A program made the position numbers and the translations under genes. This document shows positions 15,696-25,037 of a stretch of DNA of 64,000 bases, piece after piece (the first letter of the stretch is position 1; every line of letters starts with the position of its first letter). Location of the stretch: contig CALFJB010000072.1 of NCBI GenBank assembly GCA_937877565.1, positions 6,946-70,945 on the forward strand, read 5' to 3'. The notes beneath the pieces were generated by a model. That model ran no database searches, had not been told where the DNA came from, and worked only from the letters and a program-made list of their open reading frames with translations. Source of the DNA: an uncultured Selenomonadales bacterium. GTDB taxonomy: Bacteria; Bacillota; Negativicutes; Selenomonadales; Selenomonadaceae.

Positions 15696-15731
15696 CCGTT
15701 TTTTCTGTTTCTGTTGAGGAAAGAATTATGA
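15696..15731 (+). repeat. 36-bp direct repeat, right copy (before the ATPase gene)
   Basis: Copy of the permease gene end; it supplies the GAGGAAAG ribosome site and ATG of the ATPase gene. Confidence 0.9.
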
Positions 15732-16531
15732 AACTTGAAACTAAAAATATTTCTGTAACCATTGCGGGAAAATCAATTCTTCAAAATGTCAGTGTGAATT
15801 TTCCTGAAGGTAAGCGAATAGCGATAATTGGAGCGAACGGCGCGGGAAAATCTACTTTGCTAAAAGTTTTGGCGGCGTTAAATTCTGATTATCAAGGCGA
15901 AGTACTTTTGGGCGGTGAAAATATTCGTAATCTTAGCAGAAAAAAAATTGCCCGCAGTCTTGCAGTAATGCCGCAAACTATGCAGGCTCCGCCGGATATT
16001 ACCGTTGAACGTTTGATTGATTATGGGCGTTTTCCATATCGTGGAATTTTTAGCGGCAGCAACCCCAAAGAGGACAAAGCCGCCACTGATTGGGCAATAA
16101 AAGTTGTTAAACTGGAAGATTTTAAAAACAGGCAAGTTATTTCACTTTCCGGCGGCGAACGTCAACGCGCAAGAATTGCAATGGCGTTGGCTCAAAAACC
16201 GCAAATTATTTTATTCGACGAGCCGACAACTTACCTTGATATTGCACATCAGCTTGAAGTTATGCAAATTATTCGGCTGATAAATGAAAAATTTGGAATG
16301 ACGGCTATAATGGTGTTGCACGATATAAATCACGTGATAGAATACGCCGACGAAGTTGTAGTTATAAAAAATGCAGGGATTTTCGCGCAGGGTAACCCTA
16401 AAAAAATTTTGAATGAAAATTTACTTGCTGAAGTTTTTGGAGTCAAAGCCGAAATTTTTACAAACAGTGCCGGTAAAAATATTGTTTTTCCTGTTTCGAC
16501 TTTGGAAAATTATTCTTCAAGCAGATTCTGA
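15728..16531 (+). CDS. ABC transporter ATP-binding protein, FecE/BtuD family
   Basis: 267 residues. Walker A GANGAGKST (about residues 36-44), Q-loop MPQTMQ, signature LSGGERQRARIAMA, Walker B IILFDEPT and the switch His in MVLHDINHV are all intact. It powers the FecBCD-type importer begun at 13567. The gene is now 248 bp from its permease because of the inserted element. Its last 22 bp overlap, tail to tail, the ABC-2 permease gene on the other strand. Confidence 0.94.
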   Translation: MKLETKNISVTIAGKSILQNVSVNFPEGKRIAIIGANGAGKSTLLKVLAALNSDYQGEVLLGGENIRNLSRKKIARSLAVMPQTMQAPPDITVERLIDYGRFPYRGIFSGSNPKEDKAATDWAIKVVKLEDFKNRQVISLSGGERQRARIAMALAQKPQIILFDEPTTYLDIAHQLEVMQIIRLINEKFGMTAIMVLHDINHVIEYADEVVVIKNAGIFAQGNPKKILNENLLAEVFGVKAEIFTNSAGKNIVFPVSTLENYSSSRF

Positions 16532-17250
16532 AAGGCGCGGCGGCAAATTAAAAATCCTCCTGCAACATAAATTATTAAAATCAAAATTGAAGTTGCAAAA
16601 AATTCGTTGCCTTCATTTAATGAACGCAGGATTAAACTTGTATGAGTCAACGGCAAGCAGTTAATGAAAAATCTTGCAATTTCCGGCAGTGCGGAAGTTG
16701 AAAAAAATGTTCCGCACATAAACGACATTGGCAATAAAATATATGTGTTTACCTGCGCCATTTCTTCATATGTGTCCAAACGCATTGCCGCATAAAATCC
16801 AATTTCCGCAAAAATGATTGAGTTTAAAATTATCACGGCTAAAAAAATTATCGACAGTGAAATTTTTGCGCCGAATATTGCCGCCAACAAAATTATTATG
16901 GCGGAAGAAATTAAACTGCGCAAAACGGCTGATAAAATTTTTCCAATTAAAAATGACTCCGTACTTATTGGCGAAAGTAAATATTCTTCCAAACTTTTAT
17001 GATAAATTCTTTCCGCGTGAATCGGCATCACGCTGTGAAAACTGATATTCATTGAATTCAGTGCAATTATTCCGGGTACAATGAAATCTAAATAACTTCC
17101 CGACGCCATTTGTACACTTCTGCCGAGTCCCAATCCAAAGGCAGTTAAATATAAAAACGGCGCAACCATTCGGCTTATAATAAATTTTATGAGCCTTTTT
17201 TTTAATACAATCCAATCGCGCCAAAAAACTGTTCCAACGTCGCGCAGCAT
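16510..17250 (-). CDS. ABC-2 type transporter permease
   Basis: 246 residues, six predicted membrane segments. FGLGLGRSVQMASGSYLDFIVPGIIALNSM near residues 38-68 is typical of ABC-2/DrrB-type export permeases. It starts at ATG 17250, overlapping the stop of the ATPase gene by one base (TAATG), so the two are co-translated. It probably exports a small lipophilic molecule or polysaccharide; the substrate is unknown. Confidence 0.88.
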   Translation of the reverse strand: MLRDVGTVFWRDWIVLKKRLIKFIISRMVAPFLYLTAFGLGLGRSVQMASGSYLDFIVPGIIALNSMNISFHSVMPIHAERIYHKSLEEYLLSPISTESFLIGKILSAVLRSLISSAIIILLAAIFGAKISLSIIFLAVIILNSIIFAEIGFYAAMRLDTYEEMAQVNTYILLPMSFMCGTFFSTSALPEIARFFINCLPLTHTSLILRSLNEGNEFFATSILILIIYVAGGFLICRRAFQNLLEE

Positions 17251-18005
17251 TAAAAATTTGCTCCTTGTTCGGTAAGTGAAATAAAAACTTCCTCAAGCGT
17301 TTTGACGCCCGCGCCGTTACAAAGATTTTCAGTTGAATCATTCGCAATTAATTTCCCGTGATTGAGAATTGCAACGCGGCTGCAAAGTTTTTCCGCCTCT
17401 TCAATGTAATGTGTCGTCAAAATTATTGTCACGCCTTCATTTCGTAAATCTTCAATCAAGCTCCAAATTTTTATCCTAACTTGCGGATCAAGTGCAACTG
17501 TCGGCTCATCCATAAAAAGAAATTTTGGGCGATGAATTAAAGCGCGGGCGATTAGTAAACGCCTTTTCATTCCGCCGGACAATTTACGAATATTTTCATT
17601 TTTAAAATCTGCAAGCTCCATATATTCCAAAAGTTTCTCAATCCTGCGCGAACGTTCCAATTTTTCCATTCTAAATAAACGGGCGTGCAACTCCAAATTT
17701 TCCCAAACATTTAAATCTTGATCAAAATTAATGTGTTGCGGTACAACGCCAATCATTTTTTTTATTTCGACAGAATTTTTATTCGCCTCTTGACCGGAAT
17801 AAAAAATTTTTCCGGAAGTTGGAGCAAGTTGCATCGTCAACATTTTAATCAAAGTAGTTTTACCCGCGCCGTTTTTGCCGAGAAGTCCAAAAATTTCATT
17901 GGCTGGAATTTGCAAAGTTACGTTATCAACTGCAACTTTCCACGCAGTTTTTTTATTTTCGTCCGAACGTTTGAATTTTTTAACCACATTTTGTATTTCA
18001 ATCAT
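17250..18005 (-). CDS. ABC transporter ATP-binding protein (ABC-2/DrrA type)
   Basis: 251 residues. Walker A GKNGAGKTT, Q-loop VVPQH, signature LSGGMKRRLLIARAL, Walker B FLFMDEPT and switch His TTHYIEEAEKLC are intact. It forms an exporter with the permease at 16510-17250. A terminator at 18010-18043 separates it from cbiK upstream. Confidence 0.92.
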   Translation of the reverse strand: MIEIQNVVKKFKRSDENKKTAWKVAVDNVTLQIPANEIFGLLGKNGAGKTTLIKMLTMQLAPTSGKIFYSGQEANKNSVEIKKMIGVVPQHINFDQDLNVWENLELHARLFRMEKLERSRRIEKLLEYMELADFKNENIRKLSGGMKRRLLIARALIHRPKFLFMDEPTVALDPQVRIKIWSLIEDLRNEGVTIILTTHYIEEAEKLCSRVAILNHGKLIANDSTENLCNGAGVKTLEEVFISLTEQGANF

Positions 18006-18009
18006 AAAA

Positions 18010-18043
18010 ACTCCAAAAAATAAAAGGCGGTTGTTTTACCGCC
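18010..18043 (-). terminator. terminator after cbiK
   Basis: Stem GGCGGT/ACCGCC followed on the reverse strand by TTTTATTTTTT. Confidence 0.75.
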
Positions 18044-18064
18044 CCAAACTGTGTAAAAATTTTT

Positions 18065-19063
18065 TTATCTTGCTTGAAGTTTTTCCCACGCTTCATCAGC
18101 GTGTTTGACGTAAAGAGCGCGAATGGCTTTATTTTCACCTAAGCCGCGCACATTCGCAGAAACTTTAAAGCCTTCGTTAGTCAAAATAGTTTTGTGTGAA
18201 TCGTCTTCATCGCCCGCCATATCGTTATTGGCGTGGTCGCCGGCAACCATCATTATTGGAACGAGCGTAACATTTTTTATTTTATTCGCCTTCAATTTGG
18301 GAATGACGGTTTCAAGACTTGGCCAGCCTTCGACGGTGTAGACGTAAACATTTTTATATCCCATTTCGTCAAGTTTGGATTGAATCACGGAGTAATAGGC
18401 GTTGGAGGTGTGCGGCGTGCCGTGTGCAAGTAAAAGCACTGCAGAATTTTTGGCAGGTTTTTTAATTTCAGTGAAAAGAGCTTTAATAAAATCTTCAACG
18501 TCGTCAGCTTGTTCTTCCTGTCCCTGCCAATACATCAGCGAAGTTGCAAAAGTCATTTTCTTGAAATTTTCTTTGTAGTTGTGGAAAACGGTTTTCTGAT
18601 ATTCGTACTCCATACCTGGAATAACATCAAGCGAAACTAATGCAACGCGGCTGTAACCTTCAGATTGAAGTTGCTCAAGTGCTTGCTCCGGCGTGGGATA
18701 TGTAATGCCTTCTTTTTCTGCAATGCGATCTATAACTATATGGCTTGTAAAAGCAGTTACAACTTTAACGCCGGGATGCGCCGCTTGAATGTCTTTTACA
18801 GTGGCTTCGATAGTTTTGGCGCGGTTTTCGGTGTAAGTCGTTCCGAAACTCAAAACAACTATTGCATCTTTGTCCGCAAGATTTTTAAAATTGAAGGCGG
18901 GGTTTTCATATTCCAAAACTCCAATTTGTGCGGCGGTAAGCAGTGCAGGTGTTGCCATTCTAACTTCAGGATTGAGCGAATACGCCGCTTGCGCCGGTTC
19001 ACAAGTCAAAAAAAGTGCCGAACAAGCAACCGACGCCGTTAATAATTTTTGCCAATTTTTCAT
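18065..19063 (-). CDS. cbiK: sirohydrochlorin cobaltochelatase with signal peptide (CbiK-P type)
   Basis: 332 residues. CbiK inserts Co2+ into sirohydrochlorin in anaerobic cobalamin synthesis. Marks: VVLSFGTTYTENRAKTIE (metal/tetrapyrrole pocket), LLLAHGTPH with the conserved His, YTVEGWPS with the Glu, and MMVAGDHANNDMAGD with the third His. The N-terminus (SVACSALFLTCEPAQA) is a cleavable signal peptide, so the enzyme should be periplasmic, as in the Desulfovibrio CbiK-P form proposed to act in heme or iron-tetrapyrrole handling. The nearby FecBCD importer and ABC-2 exporter fit tetrapyrrole traffic, but this is inference. Confidence 0.92.
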   Translation of the reverse strand: MKNWQKLLTASVACSALFLTCEPAQAAYSLNPEVRMATPALLTAAQIGVLEYENPAFNFKNLADKDAIVVLSFGTTYTENRAKTIEATVKDIQAAHPGVKVVTAFTSHIVIDRIAEKEGITYPTPEQALEQLQSEGYSRVALVSLDVIPGMEYEYQKTVFHNYKENFKKMTFATSLMYWQGQEEQADDVEDFIKALFTEIKKPAKNSAVLLLAHGTPHTSNAYYSVIQSKLDEMGYKNVYVYTVEGWPSLETVIPKLKANKIKNVTLVPIMMVAGDHANNDMAGDEDDSHKTILTNEGFKVSANVRGLGENKAIRALYVKHADEAWEKLQAR

Positions 19064-19174
19064 CGAAATACCTCCAAAATTTTTTTCAATTCTATATCAA
19101 TGCTATTTCATTGTCAAAAAATAATTCACAATTTCAATAAAATGTGCGCCGATAAATTAATTGATTTTAGGCAA

Positions 19175-20428
19175 TTAAATGAAATTTAAAATGGCGTCCA
19201 TAAGATTTTCTTCCCAAATGTAATTGCCGCTGAAATTGCCTTGACTGCGCGAGTCGTCATCTTCAGAAATCGCCGTGCCGTTCATCATATAAATAAAGCC
19301 GGTTTTAGTATTTGGAATGAAAAAAATTCCTGACAGCATACCAAACGCCGCGCCGGTATGACCGATTAAATTTATAACGTGATTTTTGCAAACGCGGCTT
19401 GTACTTTTGCCGTCGATAAAATAAACGCCCAAGCCGTAATTCAAAATTGCGCCGCCGTAATTGTTGCCATTTTTTCCGTTGTAAATCCAATTCAGCTGAA
19501 ACATTTCGGCTAAAGATTTTTCACTTAGAATTTTTTTGCCGTGAAAATTTCCGCCGTTCATCAACATTTCTAAAGTATTTGCCATTTCTGAAAAAGAAAT
19601 TCTCAAGCCGCCTTGCGGTGAAAAAATTGTGGCGTTCGTACCTGCGCGATAATTTTTCAAGCTGTAACTTTGCTGAAAATTTTCTTCGTATGGATTCTGC
19701 AAAAAAATTGTATCCTTCATAGGCTGAACATTTTTAAAATCGTCCGCCTTGCCGTACCATTCGCCATTTTCATTCCAGCCGCCCGCAGAATTTTTTTTCT
19801 GATAAATTGTACCGAGCTTTTCAAATTCTGTTGCAGAAAAATTCGCCGGTACATAATTCGCCGCCGTTTCAAGTTGACTCAAAATATTTTCCCGCTGATA
19901 AATATCAAAACGCTTGCCGGTAACTTTTTCTATAATTGTCCCCAAAATTCCATAGTTTAAATTACTGTAACAGAAAAAATTTTTATCTTCGGTTGCAAAA
20001 TGTGCGCCGCCTTCAAAAAATTTGCCGTCAGGTTTAAAAAATTCTTCAATGCTAATTTCAGGCGGTATGCTGTAAATTTTGCCGTCGCGCAGGGTTGAGG
20101 TATGACTTGCCAACATTCGCACGGTTATTTTTTCTTCAGGAAGATTTGGATTACGCAGTTTAAAATTTAAATATTCGCTTACGTCTTCGTCAAGATTAAT
20201 TTTGCCCTGTTCAACAAGTTGCATCATCGTAAAAATCGTAAACATTTTAGAAATTGACGCCGCTCTGAATCTTGTATCACGAGTTACAGGCTTTTCAATT
20301 TCGCCAATGACGCGCCGTCCCAAAAACTTTGAATAAATTTCTGCGCCGTCCTTGTAAATTATAACGCCTAAACCCGGAACTTTTATACCAGTATCACCTA
20401 TCATTTTTTCTAACTCAAAATCGATCAT
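19175..20428 (-). CDS. serine hydrolase, class C beta-lactamase-like
   Basis: 417 residues, penicillin-binding fold. SxxK is present as S58-I-S-K61, the second motif as YSNLNYG (near residue 155) and the third as GHTGAAFG in the C-terminal third. No signal peptide is visible from the chosen ATG (GGAG 8 nt upstream), so it may be cytosolic or exported by another route. Members act as esterases or D-aminopeptidases or on cell-wall peptides; the specific activity is not predictable. It is single, with structured element C upstream. Confidence 0.87.
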   Translation of the reverse strand: MIDFELEKMIGDTGIKVPGLGVIIYKDGAEIYSKFLGRRVIGEIEKPVTRDTRFRAASISKMFTIFTMMQLVEQGKINLDEDVSEYLNFKLRNPNLPEEKITVRMLASHTSTLRDGKIYSIPPEISIEEFFKPDGKFFEGGAHFATEDKNFFCYSNLNYGILGTIIEKVTGKRFDIYQRENILSQLETAANYVPANFSATEFEKLGTIYQKKNSAGGWNENGEWYGKADDFKNVQPMKDTIFLQNPYEENFQQSYSLKNYRAGTNATIFSPQGGLRISFSEMANTLEMLMNGGNFHGKKILSEKSLAEMFQLNWIYNGKNGNNYGGAILNYGLGVYFIDGKSTSRVCKNHVINLIGHTGAAFGMLSGIFFIPNTKTGFIYMMNGTAISEDDDSRSQGNFSGNYIWEENLMDAILNFI

Positions 20429-20474
20429 TGTCTTACTCCAAACTTAAAAATTTTGAAAAAGTCAACCGCAGAGG

Positions 20475-20628
20475 AAATGGGCGCACAGGACGTGCGCCCG
20501 CCGCGCTTGCAATGCGACGAATAGGAGCATTGCTCCGCCGTGATGGCGTTATGTGCGGCTGTTTTCTTTCTTTGCTAAGCGTTTCTTTCTTTTGCACCAA
20601 AAGAAAGAAATGCGTTTTAAAAAAAAAC
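20475..20628 (-). repeat. structured intergenic element, copy C (reverse orientation)
   Basis: Read on the reverse strand: TTTCTTTTGGTGCAAAAGAAA hairpin, GCCGC/GCGGC stem, ACGCC-ATCAC-GGCG with the module GGAGCAATGCTCC plus CGTCGCATTGC inserted, and the terminal hairpin GGGCGCAC/GTGCGCCC. The 309-bp gap 20429-20737 contains nothing else except the promoter at 20683-20711. Confidence 0.75.
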
Positions 20629-20682
20629 TACATTCACCTATAAAATACAATAATCTTTATCCACATTTGCCGCGCTCCTAAC

Positions 20683-20711
20683 TTGAAAATTCTATGAATT
20701 TTTGTTATTAT
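20683..20711 (+). promoter_or_regulatory. promoter of the M15 peptidase gene
   Basis: TTGAAA 20683-20688, 17-bp spacer, TATTAT 20706-20711. Confidence 0.6.
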
Positions 20712-20737
20712 AACAAATATTTTTTAGAGGGGGCGCA

Positions 20738-21355
20738 ATGTTGGAAAAAAATTTTTTTATTTCTAAAATCGATGACGAAATTTTTTCCAGAATTGATGGA
20801 AAATCTTACAAAAAAAATTGTACCGTGCCGCTTGAGGATTTACGCTATTTGAATCTTTTGCACAAAAATTTGAATGGCGAAACTTTGAGCGGCGAATTAA
20901 TTTGCAATGTTAAAATCGCTGAAACGCTGATTGAAATTTTTGAAAAACTTTACGCGGGGAATTATCCTATTGAAAAAATCAAACTTGTTGACGAATACAA
21001 CGCCGACGATGAACTTTCAATGGCTGATAATAATTCTTCGTGTTTTAATTTTCGATTCGTTTCAAATACCACGCGCATTTCTAAGCACGGCTACGGTATG
21101 GCGGTTGACATTAACCCGCGCTACAATCCTTACATTAAATTTGTAAACGGCAAAAAAAGTATCGAACCGGCGAACGGCGCGGACTTTGAAGACAGAATTA
21201 AAAATTATCCCTACAAAATTGTTGAAGGCGATTTGTGCCACAAACTTTTTACCGAACGCGGCTTTTTATGGGGCGGCAACTGTTGGAAAAATGAATTGGA
21301 CTATCAGCATTTTTTTATACCCGACGGCTTTACTGAAGACGGCGAACCGCGCTAA
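20738..21355 (+). CDS. M15-family D-Ala-D-Ala carboxypeptidase-like protein
   Basis: 205 residues. The zinc-site signature SKHGYGMAVDINPRYNPY (S-x-H-x(6)-D; about residues 113-130) and the C-terminal H of ELDYQHFF match peptidase M15C (VanY/endolysin-like) enzymes that cut peptidoglycan peptides. No N-terminal signal peptide is evident; the first 40 residues are hydrophilic. Strong ribosome site GAGGGGG before the ATG. The source may be cell-wall turnover or an old phage lysin. Confidence 0.85.
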   Translation: MLEKNFFISKIDDEIFSRIDGKSYKKNCTVPLEDLRYLNLLHKNLNGETLSGELICNVKIAETLIEIFEKLYAGNYPIEKIKLVDEYNADDELSMADNNSSCFNFRFVSNTTRISKHGYGMAVDINPRYNPYIKFVNGKKSIEPANGADFEDRIKNYPYKIVEGDLCHKLFTERGFLWGGNCWKNELDYQHFFIPDGFTEDGEPR

Positions 21356-21414
21356 TAGGTGTTAGTGATTAAAGACTAAAGACTAGGGATTTTTTATTGA
21401 AAGGAAGAATTAAT

Positions 21415-23073
21415 TTGAAAAAAATTTTTGCAATAATGCTCATTGCATTAACGGCGATTTTTACAGGTTGCGGCGGCGACAACGCAGGCGGCGACAATAA
21501 AAAATTAAGTGTTATGCTCGGCTCCAATGTTGTATCTTTGGACAGTGCGCAGGCAACCGACCTTGTATCTTTTGAAGTTATCGCAGATTGTATTGATGGT
21601 TTAATGCAACTAGATTCAAAAGGCAAGGCGATTTTTGCACTTGCTGAAAAAGTTGACGTTGCAGAAGACGGCAAAACTTTTACATTTCATCTGCGCGACG
21701 CTAAATGGTCTAACGGCGATGACGTAACCGCTGAAGATTTTGTATTTGCGTGGCGTCGTCATTGCCAATCAGCTAACGAATACGCTTATATTTTCGGCGA
21801 TACCGTTGCTTGTATCAAAAATGCTGACGCCGTTATAAAAAAAGAAATGACGCCGGAAAATTTGGGCGTTACTGCCACTGATTCAAAAACTTTGGTCGTT
21901 GAACTTAACGCGCCTGTACCGTTTTTCTTGTCTTTAATGGCGTTTCCAACTTTCTATCCGATTAACGAAAAATTTTATAACAGTTTAGAAAATGGCAGTT
22001 ACGGCACAAGCCCCGAAACTTTTCTTTCAAATGGCGCGTTTATGTTGGCTGAATATTTGCCCGGTACTGCAAATATCCAACTCAAGAAAAATGATTCTTA
22101 CTGGAACGCCGCGCAAGTTTCGCTTGACGGTTTCCAATATCAAGTTGTTTCATCTTCAGACAACGCTTTAACTTCCTTCAAAAATGGCACGCTTAACCTT
22201 GTAAGTATTGGCGGCAACCAAGTGCAACACGTACAATCAGACGCCGAACTTTCCAAAAATTTGCAGATTCATCCAACTGCACTTTTGCAGTATCTTTCCT
22301 TCAATCAAGATGCTAAAAATCATCACGGCGGCGCACTTGCAAATAAAAATCTGCGCCTTGCAATTTCAAACGTTATCGACCGTGAATCTTTGGTAAATAA
22401 TTTCGTGGCTAACGGTTCATTGGCTACTTATACCGCCGTTCCAATTAATTTTGCGCCGAATTTTGAAACAGGAAAATTTTTCGCTGAAGATCAAAAACAA
22501 TTTGCTGATGTTGTAAGTTTCGACGTTGAAAAGGCACGCACATTTTTTGAAACTGCAAAGGTTGAAATTGGCAAAACTAATTTTGATTTAAATATTATTT
22601 ACGCAAATGACAGCGGCGATACTGTTGTTAAAGTCGCGCAGGCGATTAAATCGCAAGTTGAAGAAAATTTGCCCGGCGTTACAATAACTTTGCAACCTAT
22701 GCCAAAGGCTGAATATCTTAGCAATATTACTTCAAACAACTATGACTTAGCGTTGACAAACTGGGCTCCTGATTATAATGATCCTATGAGTTTTTTCACT
22801 TTGTGGACAACTGAAGGCTGCGAAATTTCCGAACACTGGAGCAACGCGGACTACGACAAAATTATTTCTGATTGCACGACCGGCGCACTTGCATACGATT
22901 ACAATGCACGTTGGGCGGCTATGTACGACGCCGAAAAAATTTTACTTGATAACGCGGTTATTGCGCCGCTTTACACCAACGCAAGCGCAAATTTAATTTC
23001 TTCAAATGTAACCGGAATTGAATTTCATTCCGTAGCACTTGAGCGCGTCTTCAAAAACGCAAAAGTCCAATGA
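21415..23073 (+). CDS. oppA: oligopeptide ABC transporter substrate-binding lipoprotein
   Basis: 552 residues from TTG 21415 (AAGGAAG 8 nt upstream; a TTG at 21397 would precede that site). Lipobox IFTGC. The OppA/DppA fold is shown by SVMLGSNVVSLDSAQATD, FTFHLRDAKWSNGDDVTAEDFVFAWRR and, later, LALTNWAPDYNDPMSFFTLW. It binds peptides outside the inner membrane. The stop overlaps the oppB start (ATGA). The short spacer upstream (21360-21390) has the degenerate GACTAAAGACTAGGGA-type repeat seen before other genes. Confidence 0.92.
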   Translation: MKKIFAIMLIALTAIFTGCGGDNAGGDNKKLSVMLGSNVVSLDSAQATDLVSFEVIADCIDGLMQLDSKGKAIFALAEKVDVAEDGKTFTFHLRDAKWSNGDDVTAEDFVFAWRRHCQSANEYAYIFGDTVACIKNADAVIKKEMTPENLGVTATDSKTLVVELNAPVPFFLSLMAFPTFYPINEKFYNSLENGSYGTSPETFLSNGAFMLAEYLPGTANIQLKKNDSYWNAAQVSLDGFQYQVVSSSDNALTSFKNGTLNLVSIGGNQVQHVQSDAELSKNLQIHPTALLQYLSFNQDAKNHHGGALANKNLRLAISNVIDRESLVNNFVANGSLATYTAVPINFAPNFETGKFFAEDQKQFADVVSFDVEKARTFFETAKVEIGKTNFDLNIIYANDSGDTVVKVAQAIKSQVEENLPGVTITLQPMPKAEYLSNITSNNYDLALTNWAPDYNDPMSFFTLWTTEGCEISEHWSNADYDKIISDCTTGALAYDYNARWAAMYDAEKILLDNAVIAPLYTNASANLISSNVTGIEFHSVALERVFKNAKVQ

Positions 23074-24011
23074 CAAAATATGTAACTAAAAGAATTTTAA
23101 TGGCGGTGTTGACGCTTTTTGTAATAACGTTTGTACTTTTCGTTTTGATTCGTATAATGCCGGGCGATCCTTTCCCCGTCGAAAGAATGAGCGCGGAAAT
23201 GATTCTGCAAAAACGTGAAGAACTGGGACTCAACAAGCCAATTTTAATACAGTTTATTGATTATCTTTCAATGCTTGCAAATGGCAGTTTTGGAAATGGA
23301 ACTTCACTTTATAACGGCGCACCAATAAAACCAATTCTTTTAAAATGTCTGGAAAATTCCTTCAAAATTGGCTTAATTTCAATTTTGTTTGGTACAATCG
23401 TTGGACTTTTAATTGGAATTGTAGCGGCGTTGAATCGTGGCAAATTTCTTGACGGTTTATGTACAGTCGTTTCAATTTTGGGCGTCTGTATCCCGTCATA
23501 TGTTTTTATGATTTTCCTGCAGTATTTTTTCTCATATAAAATTCCATTCTTCCCGTACTTTTTCGACGCCTCAAATTTTCTACACTCTGCGATAATGCCC
23601 GCGCTGTCTTTGAGTCTTTTGGCAATTTCGATTATTGCAAGATTTACCAGAAATGAAATGGTCGAAGTTATGAATAGCGATTACGTAAAACTTGCAGAGG
23701 CAAAAGGCGTGTACGGCTGGCAACTTATCAGAAAACATATTTTGCGAAATGCTTTAATTCCAATAGTCACGGTAATTGCACCGCTCGTCGTCGATTTATT
23801 AACAGGCGCAATGGTTATCGAAAAAATTTACGGGATTAACGGCGTCGGTAAATTAATGGTTGATGCAATTTCAGGACAAGGCGTCGATTACAATTACGTT
23901 TTGGCGTTGGGAATTGTCTTTTCGGCAATGTATATCGGCGCAATGCTGATTTTAGATATTTTGTACGGAATAATTGACCCGCGTATAAGATTATCGGCAA
24001 AGGACGGCTGA
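23070..24011 (+). CDS. oppB: oligopeptide ABC transporter permease
   Basis: 313 residues, six membrane helices. N-terminal KRILMAVLTLFVITFVLFVLIRIMPGDPF and the EAxxxG coupling loop (KLAEAKGVYGWQLIRKHILRNALIP region) are typical of OppB/DppB. It overlaps oppA by four bases and is followed after 2 bp by oppC. Confidence 0.93.
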   Translation: MTKYVTKRILMAVLTLFVITFVLFVLIRIMPGDPFPVERMSAEMILQKREELGLNKPILIQFIDYLSMLANGSFGNGTSLYNGAPIKPILLKCLENSFKIGLISILFGTIVGLLIGIVAALNRGKFLDGLCTVVSILGVCIPSYVFMIFLQYFFSYKIPFFPYFFDASNFLHSAIMPALSLSLLAISIIARFTRNEMVEVMNSDYVKLAEAKGVYGWQLIRKHILRNALIPIVTVIAPLVVDLLTGAMVIEKIYGINGVGKLMVDAISGQGVDYNYVLALGIVFSAMYIGAMLILDILYGIIDPRIRLSAKDG

Positions 24012-24013
24012 CG

Positions 24014-25000
24014 ATGGAAAAAATTTACACGCCGACGAAGGAAGACTTTGAATTTATTGAAAATCGAAATATTGAAGTCGATACAAATTTTGCGTCGCAG
24101 GGATATTGGCGCGGCGTTTTCGTTCACTTTGTAAAAAATAAATTTGCAATGACGGGCGTTATTTTAGTTTCGGCGATTATGATTTTTGCGATATTTGCGC
24201 CGGTTTTCAGTTCCTACGCTTACGATGAAATTGTTTCAGTTACTGACGCAAGCGGCAAAGAAATTGTTGCAAAGGCTTTACAGCCGCAATTTTCCGGCAG
24301 TGCTGAAAATTTATTTGCTGACAAAACTTTTATTTTCGGTACGGATGATATGGGGCGCGATTTATGGACGCGCACTTGGCAAGGTGCAAGAGTTTCTTTA
24401 ATAATTGCGTTTGTGGCAATTTTTATTGATATGCTGATTGGTACAAGTTACGGCTTAATTTCCGGCTTTTTCGGCGGCAACGTTGATAATGTTATGCAAA
24501 GATTTATTGAAATTGCGGGAAGTATTCCAACGCTCGTTATAATTTCGATTCTTGCTATTTTTATGTCAAAAGGAATTGGGCTTGTTATTGCGTCGCTGCT
24601 GATAACTGAATGGATTGGAATGAGCAAAATTGCGCGGGCTGAATGTTTAAAACTTAAAGAGCGTGAATACGTTTTGGCAAGTCGAACGCTCGGCGCGGGC
24701 AGTTTCCACATAATTTTTAAACAGATTCTGCCAAATACTATTGGACCAATAATAACGCAGGTAATGTTTTCAATACCGGTTGCCATTTTTACAGAGGCGT
24801 TTTTGAGTTTCGTCGGCGTTGGAATAGTTTTGCCGCAATGTTCAATAGGTTCACTGATTGAGGCGGGCTTTGGCAACATTACAATTTTGCCGTATCAGAT
24901 TTTGCCGCCAATAACCGTACTTGCAATTTTGATGCTGGGATTTAATTTAATTGGTGACGGATTCAGAGAGGCACTTGCTCCCAAACTTGAGGATATGTAA
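24014..25000 (+). CDS. oppC: oligopeptide ABC transporter permease
   Basis: 328 residues. The cytosolic N-terminus is followed by a membrane segment (NKFAMTGVILVSAIMIFAIFAP), the extracytoplasmic FGTDDMGRDLWTR motif and the coupling loop EYVLASRTLGAGSFHIIFKQ, as in OppC/DppC. The usual ATPase genes oppD and oppF do not follow; a structured non-coding stretch does. The transporter must borrow ATPases encoded elsewhere. Confidence 0.93.
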   Translation: MEKIYTPTKEDFEFIENRNIEVDTNFASQGYWRGVFVHFVKNKFAMTGVILVSAIMIFAIFAPVFSSYAYDEIVSVTDASGKEIVAKALQPQFSGSAENLFADKTFIFGTDDMGRDLWTRTWQGARVSLIIAFVAIFIDMLIGTSYGLISGFFGGNVDNVMQRFIEIAGSIPTLVIISILAIFMSKGIGLVIASLLITEWIGMSKIARAECLKLKEREYVLASRTLGAGSFHIIFKQILPNTIGPIITQVMFSIPVAIFTEAFLSFVGVGIVLPQCSIGSLIEAGFGNITILPYQILPPITVLAILMLGFNLIGDGFREALAPKLEDM

Positions 25001-25037
25001 TTAAATCAAGATACAGATTGACAGACTGAAAAAATTA

